A stretch of 64,000 nt of DNA from Acinetobacter calcoaceticus DSM 30006 = CIP 81.8. Lineage in GTDB: Bacteria > Pseudomonadota > Gammaproteobacteria > Pseudomonadales > Moraxellaceae. Position numbers and translations under genes: made by a program. Position 1 is the first letter of the stretch. Each line of letters opens with the position of its first letter. The notes under the pieces were generated by a model. That model worked only from the letters and a program-made list of their open reading frames with translations, searched no databases and was not told where the DNA came from. The stretch is taken from positions 372,001 through 436,000 of the forward strand of contig NZ_KB849778.1 of the NCBI RefSeq assembly GCF_000368965.1, given 5' to 3'. Positions 1-8,995 of this stretch are shown one piece after another.

Positions 1-362
1 ATTAATTTCCCTTCTAAACTATCAAAGTCTAAGTATGACTTTCTTAAATCTTTAATTTTAGAATTATTAAAATCACTTAGACATTTATAATTTTCATTAT
101 TTGCTTCTTTCCCATTAAAATTACATTTTAAATTTCTATTTTTTAGCCAAGACCTTTGATTATCAACAAGATGCTTAACTTCATTTTTATTATCAATAAT
201 ATAGATTTTTATATCAGAATATGTACTATTCAGATCATGCTCACTATTATTATATACTTTTTTCTCATCTAACTGTTGTGGTTTATAATCTGCAGCATTT
301 GAGGAAATACATACGCCGAAAACCAATAAAAAATTATAAAATTTAATAAAATTAGTTCTCAA
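1..362 (-). CDS. LprI-like (lysozyme-inhibitor family) secreted protein, 3' end cut by window edge
   Basis: Minus-strand frame running off the window, 120 codons visible. It opens with TTG at 360-362, eight bases after a GAAGG ribosome-binding site; no ATG is available. Residues 1-25 form a signal peptide ending near SSNA-A. Residues 30-100 match the LprI/DUF1311 pattern: NSTYSDIK, a QRSWLKNRN box, then two spaced cysteines. That family includes periplasmic lysozyme inhibitors. The visible end (KSYLDFDS) resembles the start of the mature lipoprotein at 1355-1876 (KSYLDFNS), so a second domain may follow. It lies last in the T6SS cargo cluster, behind a terminator-like hairpin. A role as immunity protein against the lysozyme-like effector domain is inference. 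Confidence 0.55.
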   Translation of the reverse strand, partial: MRTNFIKFYNFLLVFGVCISSNAADYKPQQLDEKKVYNNSEHDLNSTYSDIKIYIIDNKNEVKHLVDNQRSWLKNRNLKCNFNGKEANNENYKCLSDFNNSKIKDLRKSYLDFDSLEGKL

Positions 363-482
363 TACACACACCTTCAATAAAAACATACATTAAGATAAGG
401 TTCTATTTTTATATTTTGAAGCTAATCCTCAATACAAATATTGTATCTAATATTTAAATACAAATATAAATATTTTAGATAA

Positions 483-514
483 AAAAATGTAAGACTTACC
501 ATTCTTACATTTTT
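483..514. terminator. Hairpin terminator between the lipoprotein gene and the LprI-like gene
   Basis: Perfect 12-bp stem (483-494 with 503-514) rich in A on one arm and T on the other, so it could act in either direction. It lies just past the stop of the 205-residue lipoprotein gene on the minus strand. Confidence 0.6.
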
Positions 515-534
515 ATTCAAAAAGGGAAATTAAA

Positions 535-1152
535 TCAGCTTACCTGCTTAAAATATACTTTTTCACCCTCGGAACATACTCCATAAAACACTCCATAAGA
601 TTCATTTTTTACAGAGGGATTATTCAAATAACTATTACAGTCCAATACTAAATCTTTAGCATTCTTCTTAAAAACTATTTTTTGCTTTTGATAATATGGA
701 GCACCTGTATAATTATCAGCTAAATAATAGATCCCTGATTTAAAATTCTCTGATTCAGCCTGTTTAGTTGCATATCCATTCTTTATAAAATCAATACCGC
801 CCAAGGCTAGGTTAATTGTATCTATATTTAAACTCAACTCACTATTATTATTTTTATCCACTTTAGCTTGTGCCCATCCAACTTGAACATCTTCACTATA
901 AAAATTTTTATAATATAAAGTAAAATTACCATTATTATCTTTTATATAAAATTCATCATATGCAGGCTCAAGTCTTTTAAAGAGATAATTACCCTCTTTT
1001 TTTGTAGGTGTAAAATTCTTACATTTCCCCGACTTTTCACAGATTCGATACGAAAAATAAAGTTTTGTGTTACTTGACTTAGGCTGGTCCGCCTCAGTTG
1101 TACAGGCATACATAAAACTAATTACAAATAAAAGAAATAATCTGCTCATCAT
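535..1152 (-). CDS. Putative lipoprotein, orphan T6SS immunity candidate
   Basis: 205 residues of no family I recognise. The N-terminus (MMSRLFLLFVISFMYAC) is a short hydrophobic signal ending in a cysteine at residue 17, consistent with a lipoprotein although the lipobox is weak. The mature part is polar, Asn/Lys/Tyr-rich and has four further cysteines (residues 38, 44, 170 and 193). The start overlaps by ATGA the stop of a decayed reading frame (1149-1288), the usual way an immunity gene follows its effector. Its base composition is as AT-rich as the other cargo genes and unlike vgrG. The reading as an orphan immunity gene kept after loss of its effector is inferred from position and export signal only. 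Confidence 0.55.
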   Translation of the reverse strand: MMSRLFLLFVISFMYACTTEADQPKSSNTKLYFSYRICEKSGKCKNFTPTKKEGNYLFKRLEPAYDEFYIKDNNGNFTLYYKNFYSEDVQVGWAQAKVDKNNNSELSLNIDTINLALGGIDFIKNGYATKQAESENFKSGIYYLADNYTGAPYYQKQKIVFKKNAKDLVLDCNSYLNNPSVKNESYGVFYGVCSEGEKVYFKQVS

Positions 1153-1288
1153 TGCATAATCTCTATGTGCATAGCACCTTCACCAGGTACATCTGCTGAA
1201 ATAAAATACATTGAAACCTTTGGTCTTTAATCTTGGAGCTCAACAATTTTTTAGGTAATTTAATATCAAAGATTTTAGTTAAATATAA
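1149..1288 (-). pseudogene. Decayed C-terminal tail of a lost upstream gene (possible effector remnant)
   Basis: Immediately upstream of the 205-residue lipoprotein, 25 open codons end in TGA at 1149-1151 and overlap the next start by ATGA. The peptide (RPKVSMYFISADVPGEGAM...) looks like real coding sequence. Further upstream a coding-like stretch (LTKIFDIKLPKKLLSSKIKDQ) continues in another frame, to about 1288, suggesting a frameshift plus 5' deletion. No start codon or ribosome-binding site serves it. The family is unknown; the call rests on the overlap and protein-like composition. Confidence 0.35.
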
Positions 1289-1308
1289 TTAATAATAATC
1301 TATATCAT

Positions 1309-1349
1309 CTTACACCTAATCTTATTACTTAAATAAGATTAGGTGTAAG
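1309..1349 (-). terminator. Long hairpin after the effector/lipoprotein unit
   Basis: Perfect 18-bp inverted repeat (1309-1326 with 1332-1349, five-base loop) directly after the stop of the lipoprotein gene at 1355. No long T-run follows on the minus strand, so termination is likely but not textbook. It separates the VgrG-effector unit from the decayed tail and orphan lipoprotein. Confidence 0.55.
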
Positions 1350-1354
1350 CAATA

Positions 1355-1876
1355 TTATTCACAATCGGATAAATCAAATCCTTTTTTTCCTAAGTGTATT
1401 CCTTGTATTTCCCCATGCACAACATCAAAAATTAAACTATTATTTTTCTGTAAATTATCAGTCACTATGTAAGTATAATCATCTTGTGAATCTCCAGCCC
1501 CCTCACTTTTTATTTTTTTAATTTTATAATCTTTATAATTCTTGTATATATTTTCAACACCCATACCATTCCGTATATTTTTTGACGTGTATATACTTTT
1601 ATTTTCACTTCCTACTAATACTTCAACCAACTTCTGATTATTAAGAGTATATGAAATATTATTATTAAAATCTGAAAAAGTTGTACAGTTTCCTATTTGA
1701 TCTTTTGCTATACCTTTTGATGAAAAATCAACATCAGAGTATTTATTACCAACAATATAAGATTTATCTTTTAAATTTATTGAGTTAAAGTCTAAATAAC
1801 TTTTTTTATCAGCAATAGTATCAGAGTGACTACATGCACTTAAAAAAATGATAAAAAAGGTAAATATAAATCTCAT
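1355..1876 (-). CDS. Lipoprotein, likely immunity protein of the adjacent T6SS effector
   Basis: 173 residues from the ATG at 1876, chosen because AAGGA lies eight bases upstream; an ATG nine bases earlier (1885) is too close to that site. The N-terminus (MRFIFTFFIIFLSAC) is a clear lipoprotein signal with an LSAC lipobox. The rest has no family I recognise. The start lies one base past the stop of the effector gene, so translation is coupled and the two are surely co-transcribed. Immunity proteins against cell-wall effectors act in the periplasm, which fits export. Its mature N-terminus (KSYLDFNS) recurs in the partial LprI-like protein at 1-362, pointing to a duplicated module. Confidence 0.65.
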   Translation of the reverse strand: MRFIFTFFIIFLSACSHSDTIADKKSYLDFNSINLKDKSYIVGNKYSDVDFSSKGIAKDQIGNCTTFSDFNNNISYTLNNQKLVEVLVGSENKSIYTSKNIRNGMGVENIYKNYKDYKIKKIKSEGAGDSQDDYTYIVTDNLQKNNSLIFDVVHGEIQGIHLGKKGFDLSDCE

Positions 1877-1877
1877 A

Positions 1878-4358
1878 TCATTCATCCTTATTAAATGTTA
1901 CTGACAGGCCTTGTAAATGTAGATGATTATTATGTCTTGGATTAGTCCATTGACTACATCTTGGAAGTATATAACCTTGTTTAAGTTTATATTTATTAAC
2001 CAAATGTGCAGGGTAATATTCGCTTAACATATTTTTCGTCTTACCCCATCCAAAAGATATCAATATATTGACAAAGCGTAGCGATGCGTCATGATCATAT
2101 TCTGCCATTTCAAAATTAACACCTACTGAATGGTTTCTATCTACTCTAATATAACCAATATCATCAACTTCACCATTCAAATGAGAACTACTTCCTCCTG
2201 GTGAACCATTTCTATCACTAAAACCACTAAACCGGACTTTTTCACCAAATTTACAGACTGCACCAATATATGCAGCGAATGCTACCGTAGATAACCAATA
2301 TCTATGTTGTTGTTGAGTATCATTATGAATTGAGATATTCAAATTACCTATTTTTTTCTCCCATTTGTTATTAGATTTTGAATCACTATCCCCAAAAATT
2401 TCTCGAATACTGACTAGATGACTAATTCCTGAACCTTTTTTACCTTTCTTCAACCATCTATCAGCTGTATAAATTCTACTTTTCCCAATCAAAATAGGTT
2501 GATTATTTACTACATAATAATATGCTGCGAAACCTGTAGCATCTTTATTAATCCTATCGATTGTTCCATTTGGATAGATTATATAATTTGTAGTATCACT
2601 TGTAACACTAGCTTGATTACTAACAGTTGTTAATGGTTTACCTCCATTTTCAGTATAGGTATTACTTTGTTTTACTTCATTTTTACTATTTTTCTGAGTT
2701 TTAGCTTGATCAGCTTGTTTTTTGGCAGTTTCTTCTTTCTTTTCTTTCTTATGCTTGTTTAAATTTTCAGTTTGCTTCTGTTTTGCATCATTAGCTTCAT
2801 ATGCTTTTGAAGCATGAACAGCACTCCCATTCACTGTAAAAGCTTTTGTTACAGTATTTTTTTCAACTCGACTTAAGATTAAACTTTTTCCCTTTATACC
2901 GAAACCAAAAACAAAGCCTGTTAACATTCGAACATTCAGTATACCGCGGCTATCTGTCCTTTTAGAGATTTCTCTACCCCTGTAAAAAATACTAAACAAA
3001 GTATTTGGAACAGGTTTATTCTCCTGAGTGACTGAAATATTAAAAGAATGTACAGGAAGACTCACTTTCACTGTTTTATTTTTTAATGCCGCATTCACTG
3101 TGAAATGATGTATAACTTGTTTATGTCCTGTGCCCTGTACAGAAACTTCAATATCCTGTCCTATCTCTGCAATAATATTTTGCTTGATTCCATGACTATC
3201 GGCAGTATGCTTTTTAATATTACCTTTATAAGTAAGAAAAAAATTCATATTAGAGATTGCTTTACCAGAGTCACCTTCAACTATTTGAATATTAAAGTCT
3301 GCATCTTTAGATAAAGAGTCTTTCTCTTTTTCTGGGGCAGTAGAAGGTTGTGTTTGTTCATTTCTTATTTCTTGTGGTGTTTTATTAGTTTGCGGTTTTG
3401 GTTGTGGTGTACTATTTTTTTCTAGAGTTGCTGGATGACTTGAAACCTTAAAATCACTTAAAATTGCTTTTTGTTTCTCATTTGCTTTCTGAATAATGGT
3501 ATTCGACTCTTTTCCATCAGCAAAAATTTTTATTTCAGTATTCGGGTTTCTAACAATAACAGGCAAATTTCCATTTTCATCGCTTTTAACCTTAACCCTA
3601 GTTTCGCCTGAAATATATTTACCATTATTTTCTGAAATAATAATAACTTCTTTATTCTTTATCTCTAAACCTGAACTATCTTTTAAACTAATATAAATTT
3701 TTCTTTTGCAACAATTTTCTAAATCAAAATCACCAAACATTGATAGATATGAAGAAATATGTGTACCATTTCCATCAGATACAGGAGATTTTATCTTGAA
3801 TATAGGAGATCCCAAAAAAGTTGCTAATCCACCTTCACCCATTAAATGGGCACTAGCAATTGCTCCAGATTCTGTTACTTCTACCCCATTAATAATTTGA
3901 CCATAATATTGATTAAAATTAAGTAACTGCATACGTTTACATAAATAATTAATCCAATCACTTACTGCCATTAATTGTAACTCAGGCTTTGTAAGGAAAT
4001 CATTAAATGAATAAATTCCATTTTTACCAGACCATTTTCCTTTCCAATCATTTTTATCAAAAGTTGATCTAATAGTTTTTATTTTTTGCTTCTCTTTCTC
4101 TGGATTTAACTTTCTAAAATCTACACCTGTATCTCCTAAATAGTAACCTGTTTCAAATAAGGCAGACTCTCCCATTTGAAAGAAACCTGTATAACCGCCT
4201 GGACTACTTTTTTTAGCAGCCATCATATTTATTTTATGGTTAGAACTTAATTTTAAGTCAGCACTTGATTCTTTATAGCTAACAGCCTGTATAAATCCCT
4301 CCCTATTTAAATTAAATTCCTGCATTGAACCATCTTGGAATTTTATAGTTTTTTTCAT
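1878..4358 (-). CDS. T6SS cell-wall effector: lysozyme/transglycosylase-like plus M15-like metallopeptidase
   Basis: 826 residues. Residues 20-210 have a lysozyme-like transglycosylase pattern: candidate catalytic Glu30 in YKESS, then GYTGFFQMG at 55-63. Three beta-rich Ig-like segments follow (about 215-300, 350-440, 440-520), separated by a Pro/Thr linker near 320-350, then a Lys/Gln-rich, coiled-coil-like stretch (520-580). The C-terminal domain (600-826) has SSSHLNGEVDD, giving His726 and Asp733 in the HxxGxxxD spacing of M15 peptidases, and HLH at 812-814, consistent with a zinc site. The predicted targets are peptidoglycan glycan strands and peptide stems. A bifunctional transglycosylase/endopeptidase effector, Tse4, is known in A. 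baumannii; whether this is its orthologue is not tested. The start overlaps the upstream stop by one base (TAATG). No signal peptide, as expected for T6SS delivery. Confidence 0.8.
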   Translation of the reverse strand: MKKTIKFQDGSMQEFNLNREGFIQAVSYKESSADLKLSSNHKINMMAAKKSSPGGYTGFFQMGESALFETGYYLGDTGVDFRKLNPEKEKQKIKTIRSTFDKNDWKGKWSGKNGIYSFNDFLTKPELQLMAVSDWINYLCKRMQLLNFNQYYGQIINGVEVTESGAIASAHLMGEGGLATFLGSPIFKIKSPVSDGNGTHISSYLSMFGDFDLENCCKRKIYISLKDSSGLEIKNKEVIIISENNGKYISGETRVKVKSDENGNLPVIVRNPNTEIKIFADGKESNTIIQKANEKQKAILSDFKVSSHPATLEKNSTPQPKPQTNKTPQEIRNEQTQPSTAPEKEKDSLSKDADFNIQIVEGDSGKAISNMNFFLTYKGNIKKHTADSHGIKQNIIAEIGQDIEVSVQGTGHKQVIHHFTVNAALKNKTVKVSLPVHSFNISVTQENKPVPNTLFSIFYRGREISKRTDSRGILNVRMLTGFVFGFGIKGKSLILSRVEKNTVTKAFTVNGSAVHASKAYEANDAKQKQTENLNKHKKEKKEETAKKQADQAKTQKNSKNEVKQSNTYTENGGKPLTTVSNQASVTSDTTNYIIYPNGTIDRINKDATGFAAYYYVVNNQPILIGKSRIYTADRWLKKGKKGSGISHLVSIREIFGDSDSKSNNKWEKKIGNLNISIHNDTQQQHRYWLSTVAFAAYIGAVCKFGEKVRFSGFSDRNGSPGGSSSHLNGEVDDIGYIRVDRNHSVGVNFEMAEYDHDASLRFVNILISFGWGKTKNMLSEYYPAHLVNKYKLKQGYILPRCSQWTNPRHNNHLHLQGLSVTFNKDE

Positions 4359-4891
4359 TATTTAAACCTATCATAAATTTTATATTTAGAAATATTATTA
4401 ATAGATGTCTCTTTCAATAAATATCCATTTAAGACAGATACAATATTGATATCTTCTCCTACTTTTCCGCAAGATAAATTTACATCTATAGTATCCTCTT
4501 TTTTGAATCCTTCCTTAATTTTTTTTTCGTCTAATACTCTTGAGTATGCAAATGAATTACCAGCGTTATATATCATAATAAGATCATTTTTATTATGCTT
4601 CATGTCAGCCCAATAAATATAATAATCTTTATTTTTATATTTAACATGACTACATGATCCAGTAGAAACCCAATTTTTATCTTTTAGATTAAATCCTATT
4701 TCTTTTGCTAATTTTTTATTTTCTTTACTAAAATTATCTTCCCATATATTAGAGCATTGAATATCTTGCAACACACTTACTTTTGCTGTCGGTTTTTCCC
4801 AATACTTCATACACTCGTTTGTACTTTCTGCATATAAACTTATACTGTTTAATAGAATATATGTACCTATTACTATCTTTAATACTTTCAT
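4358..4891 (-). CDS. Secreted periplasmic protein between vgrG and the effector, immunity or accessory candidate
   Basis: 177 residues from the ATG at 4891, chosen for AAGGA about ten bases upstream (inside the vgrG stop region) and because it puts the signal peptide (MKVLKIVIGTYILLNSISLYA) at the very N-terminus. The mature part is about 156 residues with four cysteines and no recognised family. It starts just after vgrG ends and its stop shares a base with the effector start, so the three genes form one operon. An exported protein here is more likely an immunity protein than a cytoplasmic loading adaptor. With two catalytic effector domains, one immunity protein on each side is plausible but unproven. 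Confidence 0.6.
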   Translation of the reverse strand: MKVLKIVIGTYILLNSISLYAESTNECMKYWEKPTAKVSVLQDIQCSNIWEDNFSKENKKLAKEIGFNLKDKNWVSTGSCSHVKYKNKDYYIYWADMKHNKNDLIMIYNAGNSFAYSRVLDEKKIKEGFKKEDTIDVNLSCGKVGEDINIVSVLNGYLLKETSINNISKYKIYDRFK

Positions 4892-4898
4892 TATCAGC

Positions 4899-7800
4899 TT
4901 AGTCCTTGATTCTGAAATTTTCAAAATCTGATTTTAAATCATCATCTTCAATTTGTTCATTACTATCGTGGTCATGGTTATGCTCATCATCACCTCCACA
5001 GCAGGTTTCATCTGAACTTTTTCCTTGACCATCGTTGATTATTTCTTCAATGAGTTGTAATTTATCTGAATGCTCATCATTTTTTCCTAATAAAAGTATT
5101 TCAATATTATCTGGATTATCACTAAATATTCGTCTAGTCCTTGCGAACTCATCAAGGAAACCAATATATTCTGTTTTTTTCGCATGATTAATGACTTTAT
5201 ATTTAAATCCATCTTTTAATAAATTAGTATTAATTAATTCACTAAAATCAAATCTTCGACTAAAAATTCCACTCTCAGGCATTTTCGGCAACTCAGCATT
5301 TACTGTTGCACCGCTCGTAAACAAATGCTGCCCAGCTTTACTTTCAAACTTACCGCCTGTCGTTGAAAATACGCCATCCGCATTAATTTTGAGCTGCGAC
5401 CCACCCGCTGTTAATACAATTTCTTTTGGACTCGTAAGCTCGATTTTATCTTCAGTAGAAATGAGCTTGATGACCTTCTTGGCAATCGCTTCAATGGCAT
5501 CGTCTTGCGCTTGCAGTTCGAGCTTTCCTTTTGCTGCATAAGCGCGGAAACCCTTTTGTGCAGCAAACAGACTAATTTTGTCTTGTGCATGCCCAATGAT
5601 ATTTTTCTGTGCGCTTAAATTAATTGAACCACTGGCACTTTCAGCAATATCTTGTGAAGCTTGCAAAATAATATTTTCAGGTGTCGTTAAAGCAATACCA
5701 TTTGGCGATGCTAATAACATAAGGGCTTGTCTAAAGATTTTGCCCTGTTCTTGTTGTTTCGTATCTGCACTACTTTCTAGACCTTGGGTATAACCCTCCA
5801 TAAAGCCTTGTAAAGAACCCAATGCTTTAGAAGGTGTCACTTCCAATTTACTGCCCTTACTAAAAGTTCCGCATACACTCATCAAGTCAAAGTCTTTAGT
5901 CTCGACATTCCCTAAGACTTTGCTGACCTCTTTAAGACTTTCAAATGGATTTTGATGAATTCGATCTTTAATGCTTGCGAGTTTGCCTTTAACAATGTCA
6001 GCACCATGTTCTTCAACATTTTCAATAAAGGCTTTTAAATTCTCTACCGAATCTTTAGCATCGCTAAAGAAAGTATTAAATTCATCTACAACTCCTTTTG
6101 CATCGCCACCTAATGCACCAATATCTTCAATAAAACCACCACAATCTTTTAACGCATGAATAGGATCGTTATTAATCCCTTCTTTAAATAGATTTACCGT
6201 GCTATTTAAAGCCTGCCCTGTGGTTTTTAGCTCAAGTGACTGGATGAATTTGGGTAACCTGTTAATCACGTTCAAAGCATCAGTTTGTTGCTTGGCTGCA
6301 ACTTCACTGAGCATTTTCATGCTTTCATAGCCTTGTGAAAGTAAGGATTGTGCTTGTGCAGCTTCTAAATGATCTGCAATTGCCTGCTCTTGCGCATAGG
6401 TACTAATGAGCATGCCTTTACCTGCACGCACAGCTCCCCAAGCGTCTGTTCTCAACTCAAAGCCTTCACCACGACCCTGACTGGTTGCTTGTTCTTTAGG
6501 ATGGCTTAAATTACCTAAATTCAGCTGTGTTGCTGCATGACTACTTTGTAGTTGGGTACTGATTTGCCCTGTCGTATCGTCAAATCGCAATTGATTAAAC
6601 CCACTGCCACTAACTTCCTGACTACGAATACCGCTGAGTTTTTTAGTATCAGGAAGCTGTCCTTTCACATCAAACTTGGTTGGTGAACGCTGCGCTTCAT
6701 GGATGCGCCCTGTCACAAATGGACGATCAATATTGCCATCAAAGAAGTCAATGACCACTACTTCACCAATACGCGGTAAGAAGCGTGCTCCATAGCCTTC
6801 ACCCGCCCACGGAGTCAGTACATCGACCCAAGCTGAATCTGTATCGTTGTCATTGCTACCTGCGCCACCATCATGACCATGATCATCACTGCGGGTAAAC
6901 AGAAAACGCACCTTGATGCGCCCCCATTCATCGACATAGATGGTCTCTCCCTCTGGCCCCACAACTTTCGCTCTTTGCGGGTAGGCAATTGGACGATGCT
7001 GTTCTGGATTATATTCAGGTGTCGTTTTGATTTGACGGCGAATTAAAGTCAGCTCATTACCTTGACGCTCAATATCGTCATAACCATGTTTATCCCAACG
7101 ACTTTGGGTTAGTAACTGACTAACTTGCTGATGTAGATCTTTTGGTAAATTATTTTGGTTGTAGAAATTTTTAGCGATAATCAGGAACTCTTGATCAACC
7201 CCTTCATGTTGATCAACTTCAGGATGCTCTCGGAGATTAAACCAATAGCCGACTTGGCTATCTCGAACACTGCTATAAGCTTTGAAGTATTTAGCCTGAC
7301 TGGCATACATGTCATTAAACTGCTGATTCAGTTTCTCTAGTTGATTACTAGTTGAAGCAGTAGCCTGATCCTCACCTTTTAAATCTTGCATCCAAGCAGG
7401 ACTCATGTGCCATGCTTGCTCAAGGCTTAAACTCGCTGAATCAAAGTTATCTGAATGTGTATGGGTCGTGATGACGGAACCAGCGCCTTCTTCTTGTGCT
7501 AAGGCATCGGGCTGCCAACGTTGCACATGTACCGCAGTCGGCTCCAAACTCCGCACCGCAACAAAACCCGTAATACTATCTTGATATTCTGTCGCACTAC
7601 TGCGGTGATAGCGAATGCTACGGCGTGCTAAAGCTTGGTACTGGTTATTATCATCAATTAATCTAAGCTTTTGGGCCTGTATTGGAGCAGTAAAATGAGG
7701 AACAAAAAGCTCTGATTCATCAACTAACCAACTCACGCCTTCACTTCGCCATAAACGCGTAAGAAAGTCATAGTCGGATTCATTATGCTGCATGATAAAT

Positions 7801-8300
7801 GGACGAGTATCATAACTCTGGCTTAACCCACTCAGGTCTAGGCTTAAACTTGTCGCAAAAAGTGGACTTTTTTCTTGCCACTCTTTGAATAGAACTTCGG
7901 TAATTTCTACAATACTTTTATTCATAAAAACACGACTATTACGGCGTTTATGCCATAAATTTGTCGCGTCTTTTAAGGTCAATTTATAAAGCGTTAAAGC
8001 GCCATCACTTTGACCATAACTGGCTTCAGTCACAATTCCTGTAGTTCGAAATAATTGGCCAGAATCTGTAACCTGATCAACAGCAACCTGAACGCCTATA
8101 AACTGCTTCAATGCAATTTGGGCACTCGTCGAAAGGCAAATTAACTCAGCTTCAATTCCCCCATTTAGCTGATGTTGGCCTTCTATACGTTGTAAAAAAA
8201 CTTGGTGATTGAGCAATTCATTAGAAAATTGCACGTGGATCGCACGTTTCTGTGCGCTTAATCCTATTTTTTCCAAAACATTAAAGATATTAAAAAACAT
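4899..8300 (-). CDS. vgrG: T6SS spike protein VgrG
   Basis: 1133 residues. Residues 1-420 are the gp27-like base; an OB-fold gp5-like segment follows (VYVDEWGRIKVRF-type motif around 450-480, then PRIGEVVVIDFFDGNIDRPFVTGRIHEAQ near 500-540). A helical insertion occupies roughly 640-830, and a repetitive beta-helix DUF2345 region runs to about 1020. The last 35 residues are a His/Asp/Glu-rich tail with a CC pair, a possible metal-binding or cargo-docking tip. VgrG trimers sit on the Hcp tube and carry effectors encoded just downstream, as here. Its GC content is visibly higher than the cargo genes that follow, marking the usual boundary between conserved spike and exchanged cargo. No clear ribosome-binding site precedes the ATG. 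Confidence 0.93.
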   Translation of the reverse strand: MFFNIFNVLEKIGLSAQKRAIHVQFSNELLNHQVFLQRIEGQHQLNGGIEAELICLSTSAQIALKQFIGVQVAVDQVTDSGQLFRTTGIVTEASYGQSDGALTLYKLTLKDATNLWHKRRNSRVFMNKSIVEITEVLFKEWQEKSPLFATSLSLDLSGLSQSYDTRPFIMQHNESDYDFLTRLWRSEGVSWLVDESELFVPHFTAPIQAQKLRLIDDNNQYQALARRSIRYHRSSATEYQDSITGFVAVRSLEPTAVHVQRWQPDALAQEEGAGSVITTHTHSDNFDSASLSLEQAWHMSPAWMQDLKGEDQATASTSNQLEKLNQQFNDMYASQAKYFKAYSSVRDSQVGYWFNLREHPEVDQHEGVDQEFLIIAKNFYNQNNLPKDLHQQVSQLLTQSRWDKHGYDDIERQGNELTLIRRQIKTTPEYNPEQHRPIAYPQRAKVVGPEGETIYVDEWGRIKVRFLFTRSDDHGHDGGAGSNDNDTDSAWVDVLTPWAGEGYGARFLPRIGEVVVIDFFDGNIDRPFVTGRIHEAQRSPTKFDVKGQLPDTKKLSGIRSQEVSGSGFNQLRFDDTTGQISTQLQSSHAATQLNLGNLSHPKEQATSQGRGEGFELRTDAWGAVRAGKGMLISTYAQEQAIADHLEAAQAQSLLSQGYESMKMLSEVAAKQQTDALNVINRLPKFIQSLELKTTGQALNSTVNLFKEGINNDPIHALKDCGGFIEDIGALGGDAKGVVDEFNTFFSDAKDSVENLKAFIENVEEHGADIVKGKLASIKDRIHQNPFESLKEVSKVLGNVETKDFDLMSVCGTFSKGSKLEVTPSKALGSLQGFMEGYTQGLESSADTKQQEQGKIFRQALMLLASPNGIALTTPENIILQASQDIAESASGSINLSAQKNIIGHAQDKISLFAAQKGFRAYAAKGKLELQAQDDAIEAIAKKVIKLISTEDKIELTSPKEIVLTAGGSQLKINADGVFSTTGGKFESKAGQHLFTSGATVNAELPKMPESGIFSRRFDFSELINTNLLKDGFKYKVINHAKKTEYIGFLDEFARTRRIFSDNPDNIEILLLGKNDEHSDKLQLIEEIINDGQGKSSDETCCGGDDEHNHDHDSNEQIEDDDLKSDFENFRIKD

Positions 8301-8418
8301 TTTTTATAATCATAAGGATATAAAACGGCTGCACTTTATAAAAAACAGAACTATCTGTCTACATTATTATGCTTTTTTTCAATTCGTTTTTTTATATTTT
8401 GATTAATTTTAAAACAAT

Positions 8419-8449
8419 AAAAAAGCCCAACTTCATGTTGGGCTTTTTT
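8419..8449 (-). terminator. Rho-independent terminator of dsbB
   Basis: 13-bp stem (8419-8431 with 8437-8449) with loop TTCAT, a GC-rich centre and T-runs on both sides; it sits a few bases past the dsbB stop on the minus strand and upstream of vgrG. Confidence 0.85.
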
Positions 8450-8457
8450 TAATCTAT

Positions 8458-8979
8458 TTAAACTCTTTTTTTAGCAGTCTTAAACACTGGATAGAAGCGG
8501 AACAATTGCCATAAACATACAAGTAATAGCAAAATGAAATAGACCAATGACCAAACTGGTAAAGACTGGCCTAAAAAGGTCCAGTCAATTGCTGCACATT
8601 CACCTGAACCCGACAATACTTGCTGTAAAACTGTTTTCATTGGTAAGGCATCAACTAAATAGTTTAAGCCTGGACCACAGCTTGGTACTTGATCAGGTGG
8701 TAAATGTTGTAGCCAGACATGACGCCCTGCTACACCCACTGACCATAAAATTGCGATGCCAGCCAAAAATGCGTAAAAGCGTTTAACTGCATTGGAAACG
8801 GGGTTATGCAAAAATGCAATCAGTGCCACAAGGCCCATTGCCATTAAGCCAACACGTTGAAAAATACAGAGCGGACATGGCTCTAAACCTTTTACATGTT
8901 CCAGATACAACGCAAAAGACATGCCGACAATACTTGCTAAAACAAGTAGTCCACTCACCAAACGGTAACTTAATCGCAT
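8458..8979 (-). CDS. dsbB: Disulfide bond formation protein DsbB
   Basis: 173 residues from the ATG at 8979, chosen because GAGGT lies at good spacing; a longer frame reaches back into gshA and is not supported. Inner-membrane quinone reductase that reoxidises periplasmic DsbA. Four membrane segments are visible. The first periplasmic loop holds the redox pair Cys35-Pro-Leu-Cys38 in [10 protein letters not shown], and the second holds Cys101 (PSCGPG) and Cys128 (GECAAI), the full DsbB set. It follows gshA on the same strand with only a short gap, so glutathione synthesis and periplasmic disulfide formation may be co-transcribed. Confidence 0.93.
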   Translation of the reverse strand: MRLSYRLVSGLLVLASIVGMSFALYLEHVKGLEPCPLCIFQRVGLMAMGLVALIAFLHNPVSNAVKRFYAFLAGIAILWSVGVAGRHVWLQHLPPDQVPSCGPGLNYLVDALPMKTVLQQVLSGSGECAAIDWTFLGQSLPVWSLVYFILLLLVCLWQLFRFYPVFKTAKKRV

Positions 8980-8995
8980 GTAAAACCTCATTTTA

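Noticed and set aside
5191..7340. Several plus-strand frames opposite vgrG
   Set aside because: Antisense shadows created by the codon usage of vgrG; no start sites or protein motifs.
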